A stretch of 64,000 bases of DNA from Desulfosudis oleivorans Hxd3 (GCF_000018405.1 NC_009943.1:1987001-2051000), one strand, 5' to 3'. Shown: positions 16,701 through 26,235, counted from the stretch's first letter. Numbers and translations: made by a program. Notes: generated by a model not told the origin, from the letters alone.

Positions 16701-19700
16701 GGCATCGATGAAAAAGGGGCCGGCATCGAAAAGGCGGCCCGGGGCTGGTACGCGGCCCAGGGCCTGGATTTTGACCGGGAGTATGCCGTGGCCATCGTGG
16801 CCGCCACCCTGGCGGAACTGGACCGTTTCACGGATGAGGCAAAAGAGCTGATCACCAGGGACCGGGCCAGCAGCATCAGCGGCATGCGGGGCATTCGGTA
16901 TTCCACCCACCTTCATCCCGTGGGGTCCCAGGACGGACGGATCGCCTTTGTCTTTCCCGGATCGGGCAATCATTACCTGGGGATGGGCCGGGAGATCGGC
17001 GTGAATTTTCCGGGTGTGGCCCGGCAGCTGGACGCGGAAGCCAGAAAACTCAAGGACCGGTTTCTGCCGGAATATTTTTTCCCCTGGCGGGATTCGTGGC
17101 AGCCGGGCTGGGAAGAGGAGAGCCGCAAAAAAATCGGTGTTGATCCATTGACCATGATCATCGGCCAGGTTTCCCACGGTGGGCTCATGACCTGGCTGGC
17201 CCGGCGGTTCGGCCTGGCACCCGATGCCGTGATCGGCTACAGCCTGGGAGAGTCCGCCGGCCTGTTTGCCACCGGCGCCTGGAAACACCGCAGCGAAATG
17301 CTGGACCGGATGCGAAACTCCGACCTGTTTACGACCGAGCTGGCCGGTCCCTGCAACGCGGCCCGGGAGGTGTGGCATGTACCGCCGGACCAGGAGGTGG
17401 ACTGGTGTGTGGCCGTGGTCAACCGGGGCACCGACCAGGTCAAAAAGGCGATCCGCCATTTTCCCCTGGTTTATCTGTTGATCGTCAACACGCCGACGGA
17501 ATGCGTGATCGGTGGCCGCCGGGTCCAGGTGGAGGAAGCCATCCGTTTTCTCGGCTGCGAGGCGGTTTTCCTGGAAGGGGTGGTAACGGTCCACTGCGAT
17601 GCCGCCGTGCCGGCAAAGGAGGCTTACAAGGCCCTTCACCTGTTTCCCGTGACACCGCCGGAAGGGGTGACGTTTTACAGCTGCGCCCGGGGCCGGGCCA
17701 TTGATCTGACCTCCGAGAACGCGGCCCGGTCCATCACGGACCAGGCCCTTTACGGGTTTGATTTTACCCAGACCGTGCTGCGGGCCTACAAGGACGGGAT
17801 TCGTGTGTTCGTGGAGATGGGCCCCCACAACTCCTGCACCCGGATGATTCAGCAGATTCTCGCGGACAGGCCCCACCTGGCGGTCTCCATTTGCAACCGC
17901 TCGGAAAGCAGCTACCTGACGGTATTAAAATGCATGGGCACCCTGATTGCCGAGCGGGTGCCGGTGAATCTTGAATTCCTGTACGGTGCGGACGCCTATC
18001 CGCCGATGTGGGAACAGGAAGGCCCTTTGCCGGAAGAAGACGCCCGACGGCGGGTGGCGGTAAAAACCGGCAAAGCACTTGTTCTGCCCGAACCGGTCCG
18101 GCTGCCAGCGGCGTATGCGCCTGCCGGTCAAGCCCAGGCGCATACGACTTTTATCAGCGCACCGCCGCCCGGAACAGCAGCGGTGACATCTGTACAGGCC
18201 ATGCCGGACATGGGCCGCACCTCGTGGGCCGGAGTAATGGAAAAAATTGTTTCCGATGCCGATGCCACCGCCAAAGCCCACCAGGCGTTTCTTGAGTTTT
18301 CCCAATACATGAACCAGGTGGGGGCACAGACCTTTGCCCTTCAGGCCCGGCTTCTGGAGGCGGCCCTGGCCACAGGGGACCTGTCCGGCCTGGAAGAACT
18401 TCAGAAGCGTGCCCCTGTTCCAACAGCCCCGGTTGTTTTACTATCCGCGTCAGAAGCGCCGTCGTCGGTTTTTACCACGGCTTCGGTGGTCACGCCGGCC
18501 TTTGACCGGGAGATGTGCATGGCCTTTGCCACAGGTTCGGTGGCAAAGGTGCTGGGTCCGGAATTTGCCGAGGTGGATACCTATCCGTTACGGGTCCGGC
18601 TGCCGGACGAACCCCTGATGCTGGTGGACAGAATTGTTTCCGTGGAGGGGGAAAAGGGTTCCCTCAAATCGGGCCGTGTGGTGACCGAGCATGACGTGCA
18701 TCCGGATGCATGGTACCTGCAGGCCGACCGGGTGCCGGTCTGTATCTCCATCGAGGCGGGTCAGGCCGACCTGTTTTTATGTTCCTACCTGGGCATTGAC
18801 CTGGCGGTAAAAGGCAGGCGCAGCTACCGGCTGCTGGACGCAGTGGCCACCTTTCACGAAGGGCTCCCCCGGTCCGGCCAGACCATCCGCTACGAGATTG
18901 AGATTAAAAAATTCGTGCGCCAGGGAGAGACGTATCTTTTCTTCTTTGAATTCAATGGCTATATCGGCAGCCGCCACATCATCACCATGCGAAACGGGTG
19001 CGCCGGTTTTTTCACTCCTGAAGAGGTCAGGGCTTCCGGCGGCATTGTATTAAAAAAAGAGGACCTGCTGCCCCGGCCGGGAACAATCAATGGCTGGCAG
19101 CCGCTGGTTCCCGTTGCGACAGCGTCTTATACCGACGACCAGGTGAATGCCTTGCGGGAGGGCAGGCTTGAAAAATGTTTCGGCCCGCTTTTTGCCGGAA
19201 TCACGCTGCCCCCCTCCCTCTGCCTGCCCGGTGGCCGCATGCGGCTGATCGACCGGATTCTTTCCATTGATCCGGCAGGGGGCCGGTACGGGCTGGGCAA
19301 CATCAAGGCCGAAGCCGACATTCATTCGGATGACTGGTTTCTCACCTGCCATTTTGTGGATGACATGGTGATGCCCGGCACCCTGATGTATCAGTGCTGC
19401 GAGCAGGCCCTGCGGGTCCTTCTGCTGCGCATGGGATGGGTGACCGATCGTGCGGATGTCTGCTTTGAACCGGTGCCGGATAAGGGCGCGGTTTTAAAAT
19501 GCCGGGGGCCGGTGACCCGGAAAACCCGGCATGTGCTTTACGAGATCGAACTTCGCGAGATCGGCTACAACCCGGAGCCCTATGTGCTGGCCGATGCCTT
19601 CATGTACGCTGACGGGGAGCGGATCGTGATGTTTGAGCAAATGTCCCTCAAAGCCACAGGCCTGACACAGGCGGAACTCGAATCGTTCTGGGCCGGCCGC

Positions 19701-20879
19701 GGGCCGGAAGTTGAGAGGCAGCCCGCCCGGAAGCCGACCCTTTACGATCGGGACAAACTGCTGGCCTATGCCGTTGGAAAACCCTCCGAGGCCTTCGGCC
19801 CGCCATATAAAATATTTGACGAAGGCCGGATCATCGCACGGCTGCCCGGGCCGCCTTATTTTTTCATGGACCGGGTGACATTTATCGACCATCCCCAGTG
19901 GGAGGTCAAGCCCGGCGGATGGATCGAGGCCGAATACACGGTGCGGCCCGATGACTGGTATTTTGCGGCCAACCGCCAGCCTTCCATGCCCTTCTGTATC
20001 CTTCTGGAAATCGCGTTGCAGCCCTGCGGCTGGCTGGCGGCCTACGCGGGGTCGGCCCTGCACAGTGCCAAAGACGTCAAGTTCCGGAACCTGGGTGGAA
20101 CCGCGATCCAGCACATGGACCTGCGAAACGTGGAGAAGACATTGACCATGCGGGCCCGCATGACCAAGGTGGCCGAGTCCGGCGGCATGATCATTGAGTA
20201 TTTCGATATAGAGGTGTTTTCCGATACCGACGGGCAAATGGTTTACAGCGGCACCACCTATTTCGGGTTTTTCTCGGCAGAGGCCCTGGCCCGGCAGGTG
20301 GGGGTGCCCAGGGCGGCTGAACGGTCCCATAAACCATCGCCCATTGACCTTGAACGGTCCGTTGGTTTTGATTTTGAGATCCATTCGCCGCTGACGCCGG
20401 ATGACCCTGCCGTTGACCCGGCCCCTGCCGCGGCCCTGCCGGGTAAAGCGTTGCTGATGGTCGACGGCGTGGAGTGCTGGATTCCGGACGGCGGATCAGC
20501 CGGTCTGGGCTTTATTCGTGGGATCAAGCAGGTCGATCCGGATGAATGGTTTTTCAAGGCCCACTTTTACCAGGACCCGGTCTGCCCCGGCTCCCTGGGG
20601 CTGGAGTCTTTTCTTCAGCTCTTAAAAGAGGTGTGCCGCCGCCGATGGCCGGAAAAGATTGAAACCCACCGGTTTGAATTTGTGACAAACCATGAGCACG
20701 AATGGATTTACCGGGGACAGATCATCCCGAAGAACAGGCGGGTGGAGGTGGAAGCCGATATTGTCCGCGTGGAAGAGACATCGTCTCCGGCGGTGTTTGC
20801 CGATGGCTTTCTGAAGGTGGACGGAATTTTTATCTACGAGATGAAAAACTTTGGCCTGCGAATGGTGCCCGCGGAGTAA
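13749..20879 (+). CDS. pfaC: PfaC-type multidomain synthase (KS-CLF-AT-DH-DH)
   Basis: The 2376-residue protein starts with an intact ketosynthase (C193 in DAACSSS, H327 in ECHGTGT, H367 in MVGHLLTGAG). A second ketosynthase fold at about 470-930 has Glu669 where the nucleophilic Cys should be, as in a chain-length factor. An acyltransferase at about 1060-1400 keeps the GYSLGES serine (S1165). The last 770 residues hold four FabA-like hot-dog folds, paired as inactive-active: fold 2 has H1868 in CHFVDDMVMPGT, fold 4 has H2272 in AHFYQDPVCPGS, while folds 1 and 3 lack the His. This fits the two double-hot-dog dehydratases of PfaC. The internal AT replaces a separate PfaB, as in myxobacterial pfa3, but no C-terminal acyltransferase of the AGPAT type is present. 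ATG 13749 lacks an obvious ribosome site. Confidence 0.92.
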   Translation: MISYQPIAIVGMGGVFPGAPDIVSFWNNIVARVDAISEIPAHRWVVPPEDVYSKTFAVDKTFSKRAGTVDMDFDPTGFEIDPDLLARLDPLYHYALTAAREALGQCAVSSVSRERTGVVLAAIALPTVGSSALANRILGQAVARKLFHRQATGDEMPVGMADLMSARVTSLPAVLLAKAFRFGGCAYTLDAACSSSLYAVKLACDDLQAGRADMMIAGGVSRPEVLYTQVGFTQLQALSKSGVCAPFDAKADGLVVGEGAGLFVLKRLDDAVVEGDTILGVIRGIGLSNDMEGNLLSPESEGQVRAMHTAYQQAGWSVNDVGFIECHGTGTPVGDMVELASMRALWEGVSWQPGQCPIGSIKSMVGHLLTGAGAAGMAKVLMGFANQTIPPGVNFSAPSAKSPLINSPFRVQTEPEPWLPANEKDPLRAAVSSFGFGGINAHLLLESWTPENSPSSTSATHAVLSPSRPPDIAVVGMETCFGKAVGLRAFQEALLRGDCLLENPGADRWKGMIDRVEHYLGRVPERGAFIDEVAVLIGEFHIPPKEIGDILPQHLLMLKTAAGALADAGMPLREKRPRMGAVMGMDFDVQANDYHFRWSLSKEVQKWKADGLLHLEGPEGIAWLESLKNACSPPLTASRVVGALGGILASRIAKQFQLGGPGFVVSSRETSGLRALEIGMRSLQFYDTDAFLVGAVDLAGDVRRVIADGLARPFSVKGGVRPFDSDADGPLPGDGAAALVLKRLDDAVADGDRIYCVIKGMGSATALDVPAFDSKDRAAAMKQAYTFSLERAFADAGVNPSTISLFEAHGSGDPGEDGVESEAVREFFNREKPVAEKRCALGSVMPTIGHTGAAAGLAAFAKSAVCMYQQMVAPLCNFTAPVDDRFKTTFFHMPKTPQFWLRNRVEGPRRACVGAMTGDGGVAHVVIEEHEWPETAAPELLAKIERERRQPLGLYPGRAGLFVVEGDNNKALIDGLDRLRQYIRGIDEKGAGIEKAARGWYAAQGLDFDREYAVAIVAATLAELDRFTDEAKELITRDRASSISGMRGIRYSTHLHPVGSQDGRIAFVFPGSGNHYLGMGREIGVNFPGVARQLDAEARKLKDRFLPEYFFPWRDSWQPGWEEESRKKIGVDPLTMIIGQVSHGGLMTWLARRFGLAPDAVIGYSLGESAGLFATGAWKHRSEMLDRMRNSDLFTTELAGPCNAAREVWHVPPDQEVDWCVAVVNRGTDQVKKAIRHFPLVYLLIVNTPTECVIGGRRVQVEEAIRFLGCEAVFLEGVVTVHCDAAVPAKEAYKALHLFPVTPPEGVTFYSCARGRAIDLTSENAARSITDQALYGFDFTQTVLRAYKDGIRVFVEMGPHNSCTRMIQQILADRPHLAVSICNRSESSYLTVLKCMGTLIAERVPVNLEFLYGADAYPPMWEQEGPLPEEDARRRVAVKTGKALVLPEPVRLPAAYAPAGQAQAHTTFISAPPPGTAAVTSVQAMPDMGRTSWAGVMEKIVSDADATAKAHQAFLEFSQYMNQVGAQTFALQARLLEAALATGDLSGLEELQKRAPVPTAPVVLLSASEAPSSVFTTASVVTPAFDREMCMAFATGSVAKVLGPEFAEVDTYPLRVRLPDEPLMLVDRIVSVEGEKGSLKSGRVVTEHDVHPDAWYLQADRVPVCISIEAGQADLFLCSYLGIDLAVKGRRSYRLLDAVATFHEGLPRSGQTIRYEIEIKKFVRQGETYLFFFEFNGYIGSRHIITMRNGCAGFFTPEEVRASGGIVLKKEDLLPRPGTINGWQPLVPVATASYTDDQVNALREGRLEKCFGPLFAGITLPPSLCLPGGRMRLIDRILSIDPAGGRYGLGNIKAEADIHSDDWFLTCHFVDDMVMPGTLMYQCCEQALRVLLLRMGWVTDRADVCFEPVPDKGAVLKCRGPVTRKTRHVLYEIELREIGYNPEPYVLADAFMYADGERIVMFEQMSLKATGLTQAELESFWAGRGPEVERQPARKPTLYDRDKLLAYAVGKPSEAFGPPYKIFDEGRIIARLPGPPYFFMDRVTFIDHPQWEVKPGGWIEAEYTVRPDDWYFAANRQPSMPFCILLEIALQPCGWLAAYAGSALHSAKDVKFRNLGGTAIQHMDLRNVEKTLTMRARMTKVAESGGMIIEYFDIEVFSDTDGQMVYSGTTYFGFFSAEALARQVGVPRAAERSHKPSPIDLERSVGFDFEIHSPLTPDDPAVDPAPAAALPGKALLMVDGVECWIPDGGSAGLGFIRGIKQVDPDEWFFKAHFYQDPVCPGSLGLESFLQLLKEVCRRRWPEKIETHRFEFVTNHEHEWIYRGQIIPKNRRVEVEADIVRVEETSSPAVFADGFLKVDGIFIYEMKNFGLRMVPAE

Positions 20880-20902
20880 GCGTCTTTGCCTGCTGTCAAC
20901 CG

Positions 20903-22780
20903 TTAGTTTATCGCCCGCGTATGCTCCCGTGTGATGTCCCGGGTCTCCTCCTGCGTGGCCCTGAGGATTTTTTTGAAAACATCCTGCCTGGACAGGAAGG
21001 CGTCTACGATGTCCGGATCAAAATGGCTGCCCCGTTCAGCGGTGATGATTTCCACCGCCTCTTCATGGGAGGATGCCCCTTTGTAAACACGAACGGATGT
21101 CAGGGCGTCATACACATCCACCAGGGCCACGATGCGGGCGGACAGGGGAATGTTTTCGCCGCGCAAACCGTCGGGATAACCGCTTCCGTCCCACTTTTCA
21201 TGGTGGTGGTAGCAGATCTCCTTTCCCAGGGTGAGAAAGGATTTTCCTTCCACCCGTGACTCCATGGCCCGCAGGGCATCGCCGCCCAGCACCGGGTGCT
21301 CCTTGACCCTTTCAAACTCGTCCGGGGTCAGCTTGCCGGGCTTGAGCAGAATCTCGTCGGTGATACCGACCTTGCCGATATCGTGAAGGATCGAGGAGAT
21401 ATAAATGTCTTCGATATATTCACTGGTAATATAAGATCGGTACTTGGGATGTTCGGCCAGGGTCTGGGTCAGTATCCGGGTATACTCCATCATGCGTTCA
21501 AGGTGCTCGCCGGTATTCAGGTCCCGGTATTCGGCCAGTTTGGCAAGCCCCAGGATGGTCATGGTGCGGGTCTCCTTGATGTTCTCGTAATACTCAAGGA
21601 GCTTTTTTTCCATTTTCTTGCGTTCGGTGATATCCCGAATGATGCCGCGGAAGCCCTGGGCCCGGCCATCGGCGGCATTGATGCGCGTTGCTGACACTTC
21701 CAGGAAACAGGTGGCGCCATCCGGTGTCTGAATCTCCCAGTTCATGGCCTTTTCAGGAATGTTGGTCTGGTATATCTCGTTAAAGGCCCGCAATGCCTGC
21801 TCCGCGTGTTCCCGGGTCATGTAGGCGCGCATGTTGTTGCCGACCAGGGTGTTTTCCGGATTGTGCCGAAAGATTTTTAAGGCCGAATCGTTGCAGAAGG
21901 TAAAGTTTCCTTCCAGGTCCAGTTCGTAGTAGCCCTCCTCCATGTTGGTGATGATGGTGCGGTATTTTTCTTCGCTCTTCTTCAGGCTTTCCTGGGCCCG
22001 CTTGTAGTCGTTTACGGTCAGGTTGAGGTCTTCATTGATCTTGATCATCTGAAGGGTGCGCTTGCGCACATTTTCTTCCAGCTCATAGTTGATGGTGCTG
22101 ACCTTCTGTTTTTCCTGCTCCAGCTGCCGGGCCAGAAAAAAGTCCCTTCGGTGGGAGAGTTCAATGTAGTAGCAGGCAAACATGCCGATGATGTTGGCAT
22201 TGACGAAAAAAAAGTTGTTACTGATCAGGACATCGGCGGGTGTGTTGATGGCAAGGGCTGTGATTTCGTAGGCCACAAACACCAGCCAGCAGGCCATGCT
22301 GGCCCACAAAAACCGCAATCGCAGGATGGTGTAGGCAAACAGGAGCACCATGATCAGCCCGGCGTAATAGGTGTGCCGCATGGGGGAAGTGGAAAGCGGG
22401 ATCATCAGGGTGACGCCCAGGCCGGCGGCAACAGCGTACATCGCGACGATGGGCTGAAAATATTTTTCAAAAAATGTTGTGTAGGAAAAAAAATATCCCA
22501 GAATAAAACTGGGAATCAGAATACCGTACCGGATTTTCCACATGCTCAGGTACTGGGAGTGTTCAATGAAGAGGTCAAGAAGACCGAAGGAACTCCATGT
22601 AATGACAGCCAGGACAATGGCAATACGAAGCGGTTTCAGGGATTTCTGAATATAGGTGTCGTTGAAGGGTTTTTCATATTCGGCGCACTCGTTGATAAAA
22701 GAGAGCGTAACCGGATGGACCCGCATGCGACGGAGGTTCTCTTTTGAACCGGTCTCGGATGTGGCGGCAGAATCAACCAT
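20903..22780 (-). CDS. Membrane PAS/HD-GYP protein, likely c-di-GMP phosphodiesterase
   Basis: The 625-residue protein begins with about 45 cytoplasmic residues, then several hydrophobic segments (about 50-205) forming a membrane sensor. A coiled coil (LEQEKQKVSTINYELEENVRKR), a PAS/PAC pair (about 270-395, ending FRGIIRDITERKK) and an HD-GYP domain follow. The metal ligands H466-D467 in LHDIGKVGI and the HHHEKWDGSGYPDGLRG signature near residues 525-540 are intact, so hydrolysis of cyclic di-GMP is expected. GAGGA precedes the ATG. The gene converges on pfaC with only 23 bases between stops. The signal sensed is unknown. Confidence 0.88.
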   Translation of the reverse strand: MVDSAATSETGSKENLRRMRVHPVTLSFINECAEYEKPFNDTYIQKSLKPLRIAIVLAVITWSSFGLLDLFIEHSQYLSMWKIRYGILIPSFILGYFFSYTTFFEKYFQPIVAMYAVAAGLGVTLMIPLSTSPMRHTYYAGLIMVLLFAYTILRLRFLWASMACWLVFVAYEITALAINTPADVLISNNFFFVNANIIGMFACYYIELSHRRDFFLARQLEQEKQKVSTINYELEENVRKRTLQMIKINEDLNLTVNDYKRAQESLKKSEEKYRTIITNMEEGYYELDLEGNFTFCNDSALKIFRHNPENTLVGNNMRAYMTREHAEQALRAFNEIYQTNIPEKAMNWEIQTPDGATCFLEVSATRINAADGRAQGFRGIIRDITERKKMEKKLLEYYENIKETRTMTILGLAKLAEYRDLNTGEHLERMMEYTRILTQTLAEHPKYRSYITSEYIEDIYISSILHDIGKVGITDEILLKPGKLTPDEFERVKEHPVLGGDALRAMESRVEGKSFLTLGKEICYHHHEKWDGSGYPDGLRGENIPLSARIVALVDVYDALTSVRVYKGASSHEEAVEIITAERGSHFDPDIVDAFLSRQDVFKKILRATQEETRDITREHTRAIN

Positions 22781-22886
22781 TATTCCTCGGATTTCTTAAC
22801 AGATATTTTGAAATTGTAATCGACTTACCGTGGTTTGACAACCATTTTTTCTGTAAAGCCGCTTTGACTGCGGCATTGAATTTTGT

Positions 22887-22915
22887 TTGACCCCCATGTA
22901 ACCCTTATATATTAT
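22887..22915 (+). promoter_or_regulatory. Strong sigma-70-like promoter of the zinc-ribbon gene
   Basis: TTGACC (22887-22892), a 17-base spacer and TATTAT (22910-22915) lie 71 bases before the zinc-ribbon ATG and point away from the divergent HD-GYP gene. Confidence 0.6.
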
Positions 22916-22986
22916 ATAACGTCAACCAATCCGGCTGACCGGATGGATATCGGCGGTGCAGGCGCAGGAAAAAAAAGGAGGAGACA

Positions 22987-23238
22987 ATGCCTTTATACGA
23001 GTATGAATGTATGGATTGCGGAAAAACGAGCGAGATACTGACGGGGATTGCGGACAGGGGAAAACCGGTCTGCGGCAGCTGCGGCAGCGGAAACGTCAGA
23101 AAACTGCTGTCCGCCCCGTCGTCCATGTCCGGTGTGGCGAAAAACAGGATGCCCGGGCTGGGTGACACGGCCTGTTGCGGCAAGGCCCCGTCGGAAGCGG
23201 GTTGCGCGGGGCCGGGGAGCTGCTGCGGCAGAAGGTAA
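22987..23238 (+). CDS. FmdB-type zinc-ribbon protein
   Basis: An 83-residue protein beginning MPLYEYECMDCGK, the hallmark of the FmdB/putative regulatory zinc-ribbon family, with two CxxC knuckles (CMDCG and CGSCG) for one zinc. The C-terminal tail is rich in Gly and Cys (CCGK, CAGPGSCCGRR). The biochemical role of the family is not established; a link to gene regulation has been proposed from the formylmethanofuran dehydrogenase operon. AAAGGAGGAG gives a very strong ribosome site. A small unknown gene follows 51 bases downstream and may be co-transcribed. Confidence 0.85.
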   Translation: MPLYEYECMDCGKTSEILTGIADRGKPVCGSCGSGNVRKLLSAPSSMSGVAKNRMPGLGDTACCGKAPSEAGCAGPGSCCGRR

Positions 23239-23289
23239 GGCAGTTTAACCCGATTTTAGAGATGTCCATAAGACAAGGAAACTGAAACC

Positions 23290-23517
23290 ATGAGCAGCCC
23301 TGATGATCGACTGGATATACACGTTAATATAGAGGTTACCGCAAAGGCACTGTCCACCATCGTAGCCAATGCAAAGGCCATTGCGGGAAGGGATGAAAAA
23401 GGCGGTTTCCGCGTCGACACCGCCGACCTGGTGGGCCGAATGGTTTCCCGCTTTCTTGACCGGTATGATTTTGAAGGATTTGTGGCGGAGACAAGAAACT
23501 ATCCGGAACTGTCGTGA
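23290..23517 (+). CDS. Small conserved-looking protein of unknown function
   Basis: The 75-residue acidic protein (starts MSSPDDRLDIHVNIEVTAKA) has no membrane segment or metal motif. It may fold as beta-strand then helices: an ALSTIVANAKAIAG helix and a VGRMVSRFLDRYDFEGF helix. AAGGAAAC precedes the ATG. It lies 51 bases after the FmdB-type gene on the same strand and converges with the next gene. I do not recognise the family. Confidence 0.6.
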   Translation: MSSPDDRLDIHVNIEVTAKALSTIVANAKAIAGRDEKGGFRVDTADLVGRMVSRFLDRYDFEGFVAETRNYPELS

Positions 23518-23532
23518 GCGGAATGGTTACCC

Positions 23533-23964
23533 TTAAAAGGCGCCCAGCTGGCAGGGCTTGATACGGACGCCAAGTGTTTCACAGGCCCCGGCCACTTCCA
23601 TGCGGGCTATTTTCAGGGCATCGGCAATTTTCCAGCAGGCCGCGCACGATATCCGGTTGTCCGAAGACGCGGCCAGAAGGGCGTCTTTTAACGGGCCGGG
23701 CACCGGGTCAACGGGCTTGACCCGTTTTTTTTCCGGATATCCGAAAAGCCCCATCTGGCAGGTGGTGATCCGGTATTCCATCAGGTCAATGGCTTTCCCC
23801 ACCTCCGTCGGCAGAACCCCTGCGGCAGCAGCGATTTTATGGGCCGCCGCGCAGGTGACCCGGCCGTCCCGGGCAACGGTTTCCAGGGCCTGGGCCAGGC
23901 CCGGCCGCAGGGCCGTACCCGGGGGGTGTTTGGCCCTGTATTTTCCCGCGTCCTCGTGTGTCAT
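23533..23964 (-). CDS. Unknown protein with a duplicated Cys-containing helical domain
   Basis: The 143-residue protein consists of two copies of a roughly 55-residue unit. Copy 1 (about 25-75) contains RVTCAAAHKIA, then EVGKAIDLMEYRITTCQMGLFG; copy 2 (about 90-143) contains RISCAACWKIA, then EVAGACETLGVRIKPCQLGAF. Each copy keeps a Cys in the first helix, a KIA helix, an EV(G/A) helix and a closing CQ(M/L)G motif, suggesting a helix-turn-helix-like or metal-binding unit. No function can be assigned. It lies 21 bases downstream of the stop of the chemoreceptor-like gene on the same strand, so co-transcription is likely. Confidence 0.65.
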   Translation of the reverse strand: MTHEDAGKYRAKHPPGTALRPGLAQALETVARDGRVTCAAAHKIAAAAGVLPTEVGKAIDLMEYRITTCQMGLFGYPEKKRVKPVDPVPGPLKDALLAASSDNRISCAACWKIADALKIARMEVAGACETLGVRIKPCQLGAF

Positions 23965-23985
23965 TGGTTGTCTTTCCGCATTCGG

Positions 23986-26235
23986 TTAAACTTTAAATTT
24001 CTGCATCAGCTCCGTGAGATGCTGGGCCATCTTCAGCAGGTCATCGGCACTCTCCCGAACAGTCAGGCTGTTGCTGTTCATCTGCTTCGAGGAGGCACTC
24101 AGGGAGACCACCTCCTTTGACACGTTGTTGGCGACGATAGAGCACTGAGACACGCCCTTGTTGACCCCGGAGATGCCCTGGGATATCTGGGCCACGTTGC
24201 TGGCAATTTCCCGGATGGAAATCGACTGTTCTTCGATGGCCGACGCAATGGTGGAGACGATCTCGTTGACGTTTTTGATGGTCTCCACAATCTGGCCGAT
24301 CTCTTTTACCGCCGCCACGGTTACCTGCTTGTTCTCTTCGATCTGCCGGTTAATCTGCTGGGTGGCGTCGGCAGTCTGCCGTGCCAGATCCTTTATTTCA
24401 TTGGCCACAACGGCGAACCCCTTGCCCGCTTCTCCGGCCCGGGCCGCCTCGATAGTGGCATTTAAGGCCAGCAGGTTGGTCTTTTTGGATATCTCGGCAA
24501 TCACCTCGGTGACGGTGCCGATTCTTTCGGCGGCGATGCCCAGGTTGTCCACCTTCTGGGACACGTTTTTGGCCTGGGCAACGGCGTTTTCCGTTGTCTG
24601 CCGGGCCGATTCGGTGCTCATGCTGATCTCGTCGGAGGTGGTGGTCATCTCCTCCACCGAGGAGACGATCAGGTTGACGTTCTGGGAGGTCTGCTCCATG
24701 GTGCTGGCAATGGCCACCATCTTGGAACTCATCTCTTCCGAGGCTGAGGCAACGGAGTTGGAGTTGGCTGAAATTTCAGCGGTTTCCGATGTCATTTTAT
24801 CGGACAGGGCCAGCAGGTTGGCCGACGAACTCTTCAGCAGATTGGTGTTACTGTTGACATCATCCACCAGGTCCTTAAACCGGTCCATGAAGGTGTGAAA
24901 CCTTTCGTTGAGAATGTCGCCGATCTCTTCTTCTTTGTATTTTTCAAGGTCATTTTCCTGGACCTCCACCTCCTGGGAAATGCTCTGGAGCATCAGGGAG
25001 ATGTTGGAGTTGGTGGTGATCAGTTCGTCTTTCATGGCCGTGATCTTGTCGGCAAGACCGATGGAAAGAAGCGCGATGAAAACCGCGGAACCGATCTGAA
25101 CACCCCACTGGGTGATAAAGTTGGAAGGCAGGAGCCCGAATGTTTTTAACGCGAACAGCAGGATCCCGATAAACAGGCAGGCGCAGCTGATCACAATAAA
25201 TCGAATTGATCGTGTAAATGAAAGGGAGATAAACCCGCTGGGAATGACCACAACCAGAGAGAAGATGATAAGCGCCGTAGCCACTCTGATGCTCACGGCA
25301 TAGGGAAGCAGAAGAGAACCAACGGCCCATGCGGTGTTGGGAATAATCACCAGGTAGATGGAGACCCGGTCCACCAGGCTTTTGGCATGGCGCTCCCGAA
25401 TGCCGATAAAAGACCGCATAAACAGCATGGCAATGGCCATGGCAAGACCCATGAACATGGGCAGGCAGTTGTTGGCCCACCAGATGGAGTTCGGCCACAG
25501 GTACTGAAAGGAAAATCCGTTGAGCGTGAATTGAAACAGGGAATAAGAGAGAATGAGAAGGACCAGGAAGAGATAACTTCTTTCCCGGATCACGAAAACG
25601 AGGACCAGGTTATAGATCACCATGATCAGCATGGCGCCGTAATAGAGCCAGAAGATGGGGTAGGTCCTGTTGATCTTGCTCAGGTAGGAATTGTGAGAAC
25701 GGACCACCGGTTCAAAATTAAGGGAAGAACTGGTTTTAACTTTCACATAATAAGTGGCGGGGCCGGGAGCCTGGGTCAGCAGAAAAACAAAGTCTTTGTC
25801 AATGATTTCCCGTGTGGAAAAGGGGTAATGGTCCCCGGCTTTGATGGTATTGAACAGGCCTTCGGTTTGGGGTGTGTAAAGCTCGATAAAGTCAAGAAGG
25901 GGGTACGCGAACTCAAGGTAAAAATCCCTAGGACGGTCGGTGGTGTTGTCCAGGGTAAACCGGAACCAGTAGGTCGAGGATGTAAACCCGAAGCTTAAGG
26001 CAGTGCTGTCCGACGCTTTCCATCGATCTTCCATGTCGGTCACATCGGTGATAAACAGGGCACCGGCCCTGTCTTCCATGTATTCCACCTGCTGCCCGAT
26101 GTAGAGCGTGCCGGTGGAATCATCAAGGGGCACGCCGGAAGGGGCCGCAACGGCGGTAGCCAGAAGGCCGCAGAAAACAAGCAGCGTACACAGAAGGAGT
26201 GCGGGCACGTGACGGTGTTGTTTGATGGAGGTCAT
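23986..26235 (-). CDS. 7TMR-DISM receptor fused to methyl-accepting signalling domain
   Basis: The 749-residue protein has a signal peptide (about 1-30, ending TAVAAP) and an extracytoplasmic jelly-roll of the 7TMR-DISMED2 type ([21 protein letters not shown]). Seven hydrophobic helices follow, about residues 190-400. The C-terminal methyl-accepting coiled coil contains the conserved hairpin tip [20 protein letters not shown]. It should sense a periplasmic ligand, possibly carbohydrate, and signal to a CheA-type kinase, either for motility or an alternative Che output. Combining a 7TMR-DISM sensor with an MCP output is less common than with kinases or cyclases. No che gene is nearby. The start follows a weak ribosome site. 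Confidence 0.85.
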   Translation of the reverse strand: MTSIKQHRHVPALLLCTLLVFCGLLATAVAAPSGVPLDDSTGTLYIGQQVEYMEDRAGALFITDVTDMEDRWKASDSTALSFGFTSSTYWFRFTLDNTTDRPRDFYLEFAYPLLDFIELYTPQTEGLFNTIKAGDHYPFSTREIIDKDFVFLLTQAPGPATYYVKVKTSSSLNFEPVVRSHNSYLSKINRTYPIFWLYYGAMLIMVIYNLVLVFVIRERSYLFLVLLILSYSLFQFTLNGFSFQYLWPNSIWWANNCLPMFMGLAMAIAMLFMRSFIGIRERHAKSLVDRVSIYLVIIPNTAWAVGSLLLPYAVSIRVATALIIFSLVVVIPSGFISLSFTRSIRFIVISCACLFIGILLFALKTFGLLPSNFITQWGVQIGSAVFIALLSIGLADKITAMKDELITTNSNISLMLQSISQEVEVQENDLEKYKEEEIGDILNERFHTFMDRFKDLVDDVNSNTNLLKSSSANLLALSDKMTSETAEISANSNSVASASEEMSSKMVAIASTMEQTSQNVNLIVSSVEEMTTTSDEISMSTESARQTTENAVAQAKNVSQKVDNLGIAAERIGTVTEVIAEISKKTNLLALNATIEAARAGEAGKGFAVVANEIKDLARQTADATQQINRQIEENKQVTVAAVKEIGQIVETIKNVNEIVSTIASAIEEQSISIREIASNVAQISQGISGVNKGVSQCSIVANNVSKEVVSLSASSKQMNSNSLTVRESADDLLKMAQHLTELMQKFKV

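Noticed and set aside
16068..17876. 602-codon open frame antisense to pfaC
   Set aside because: Composition of an antisense shadow; it spans the CLF-AT region whose sense translation has clear catalytic motifs.
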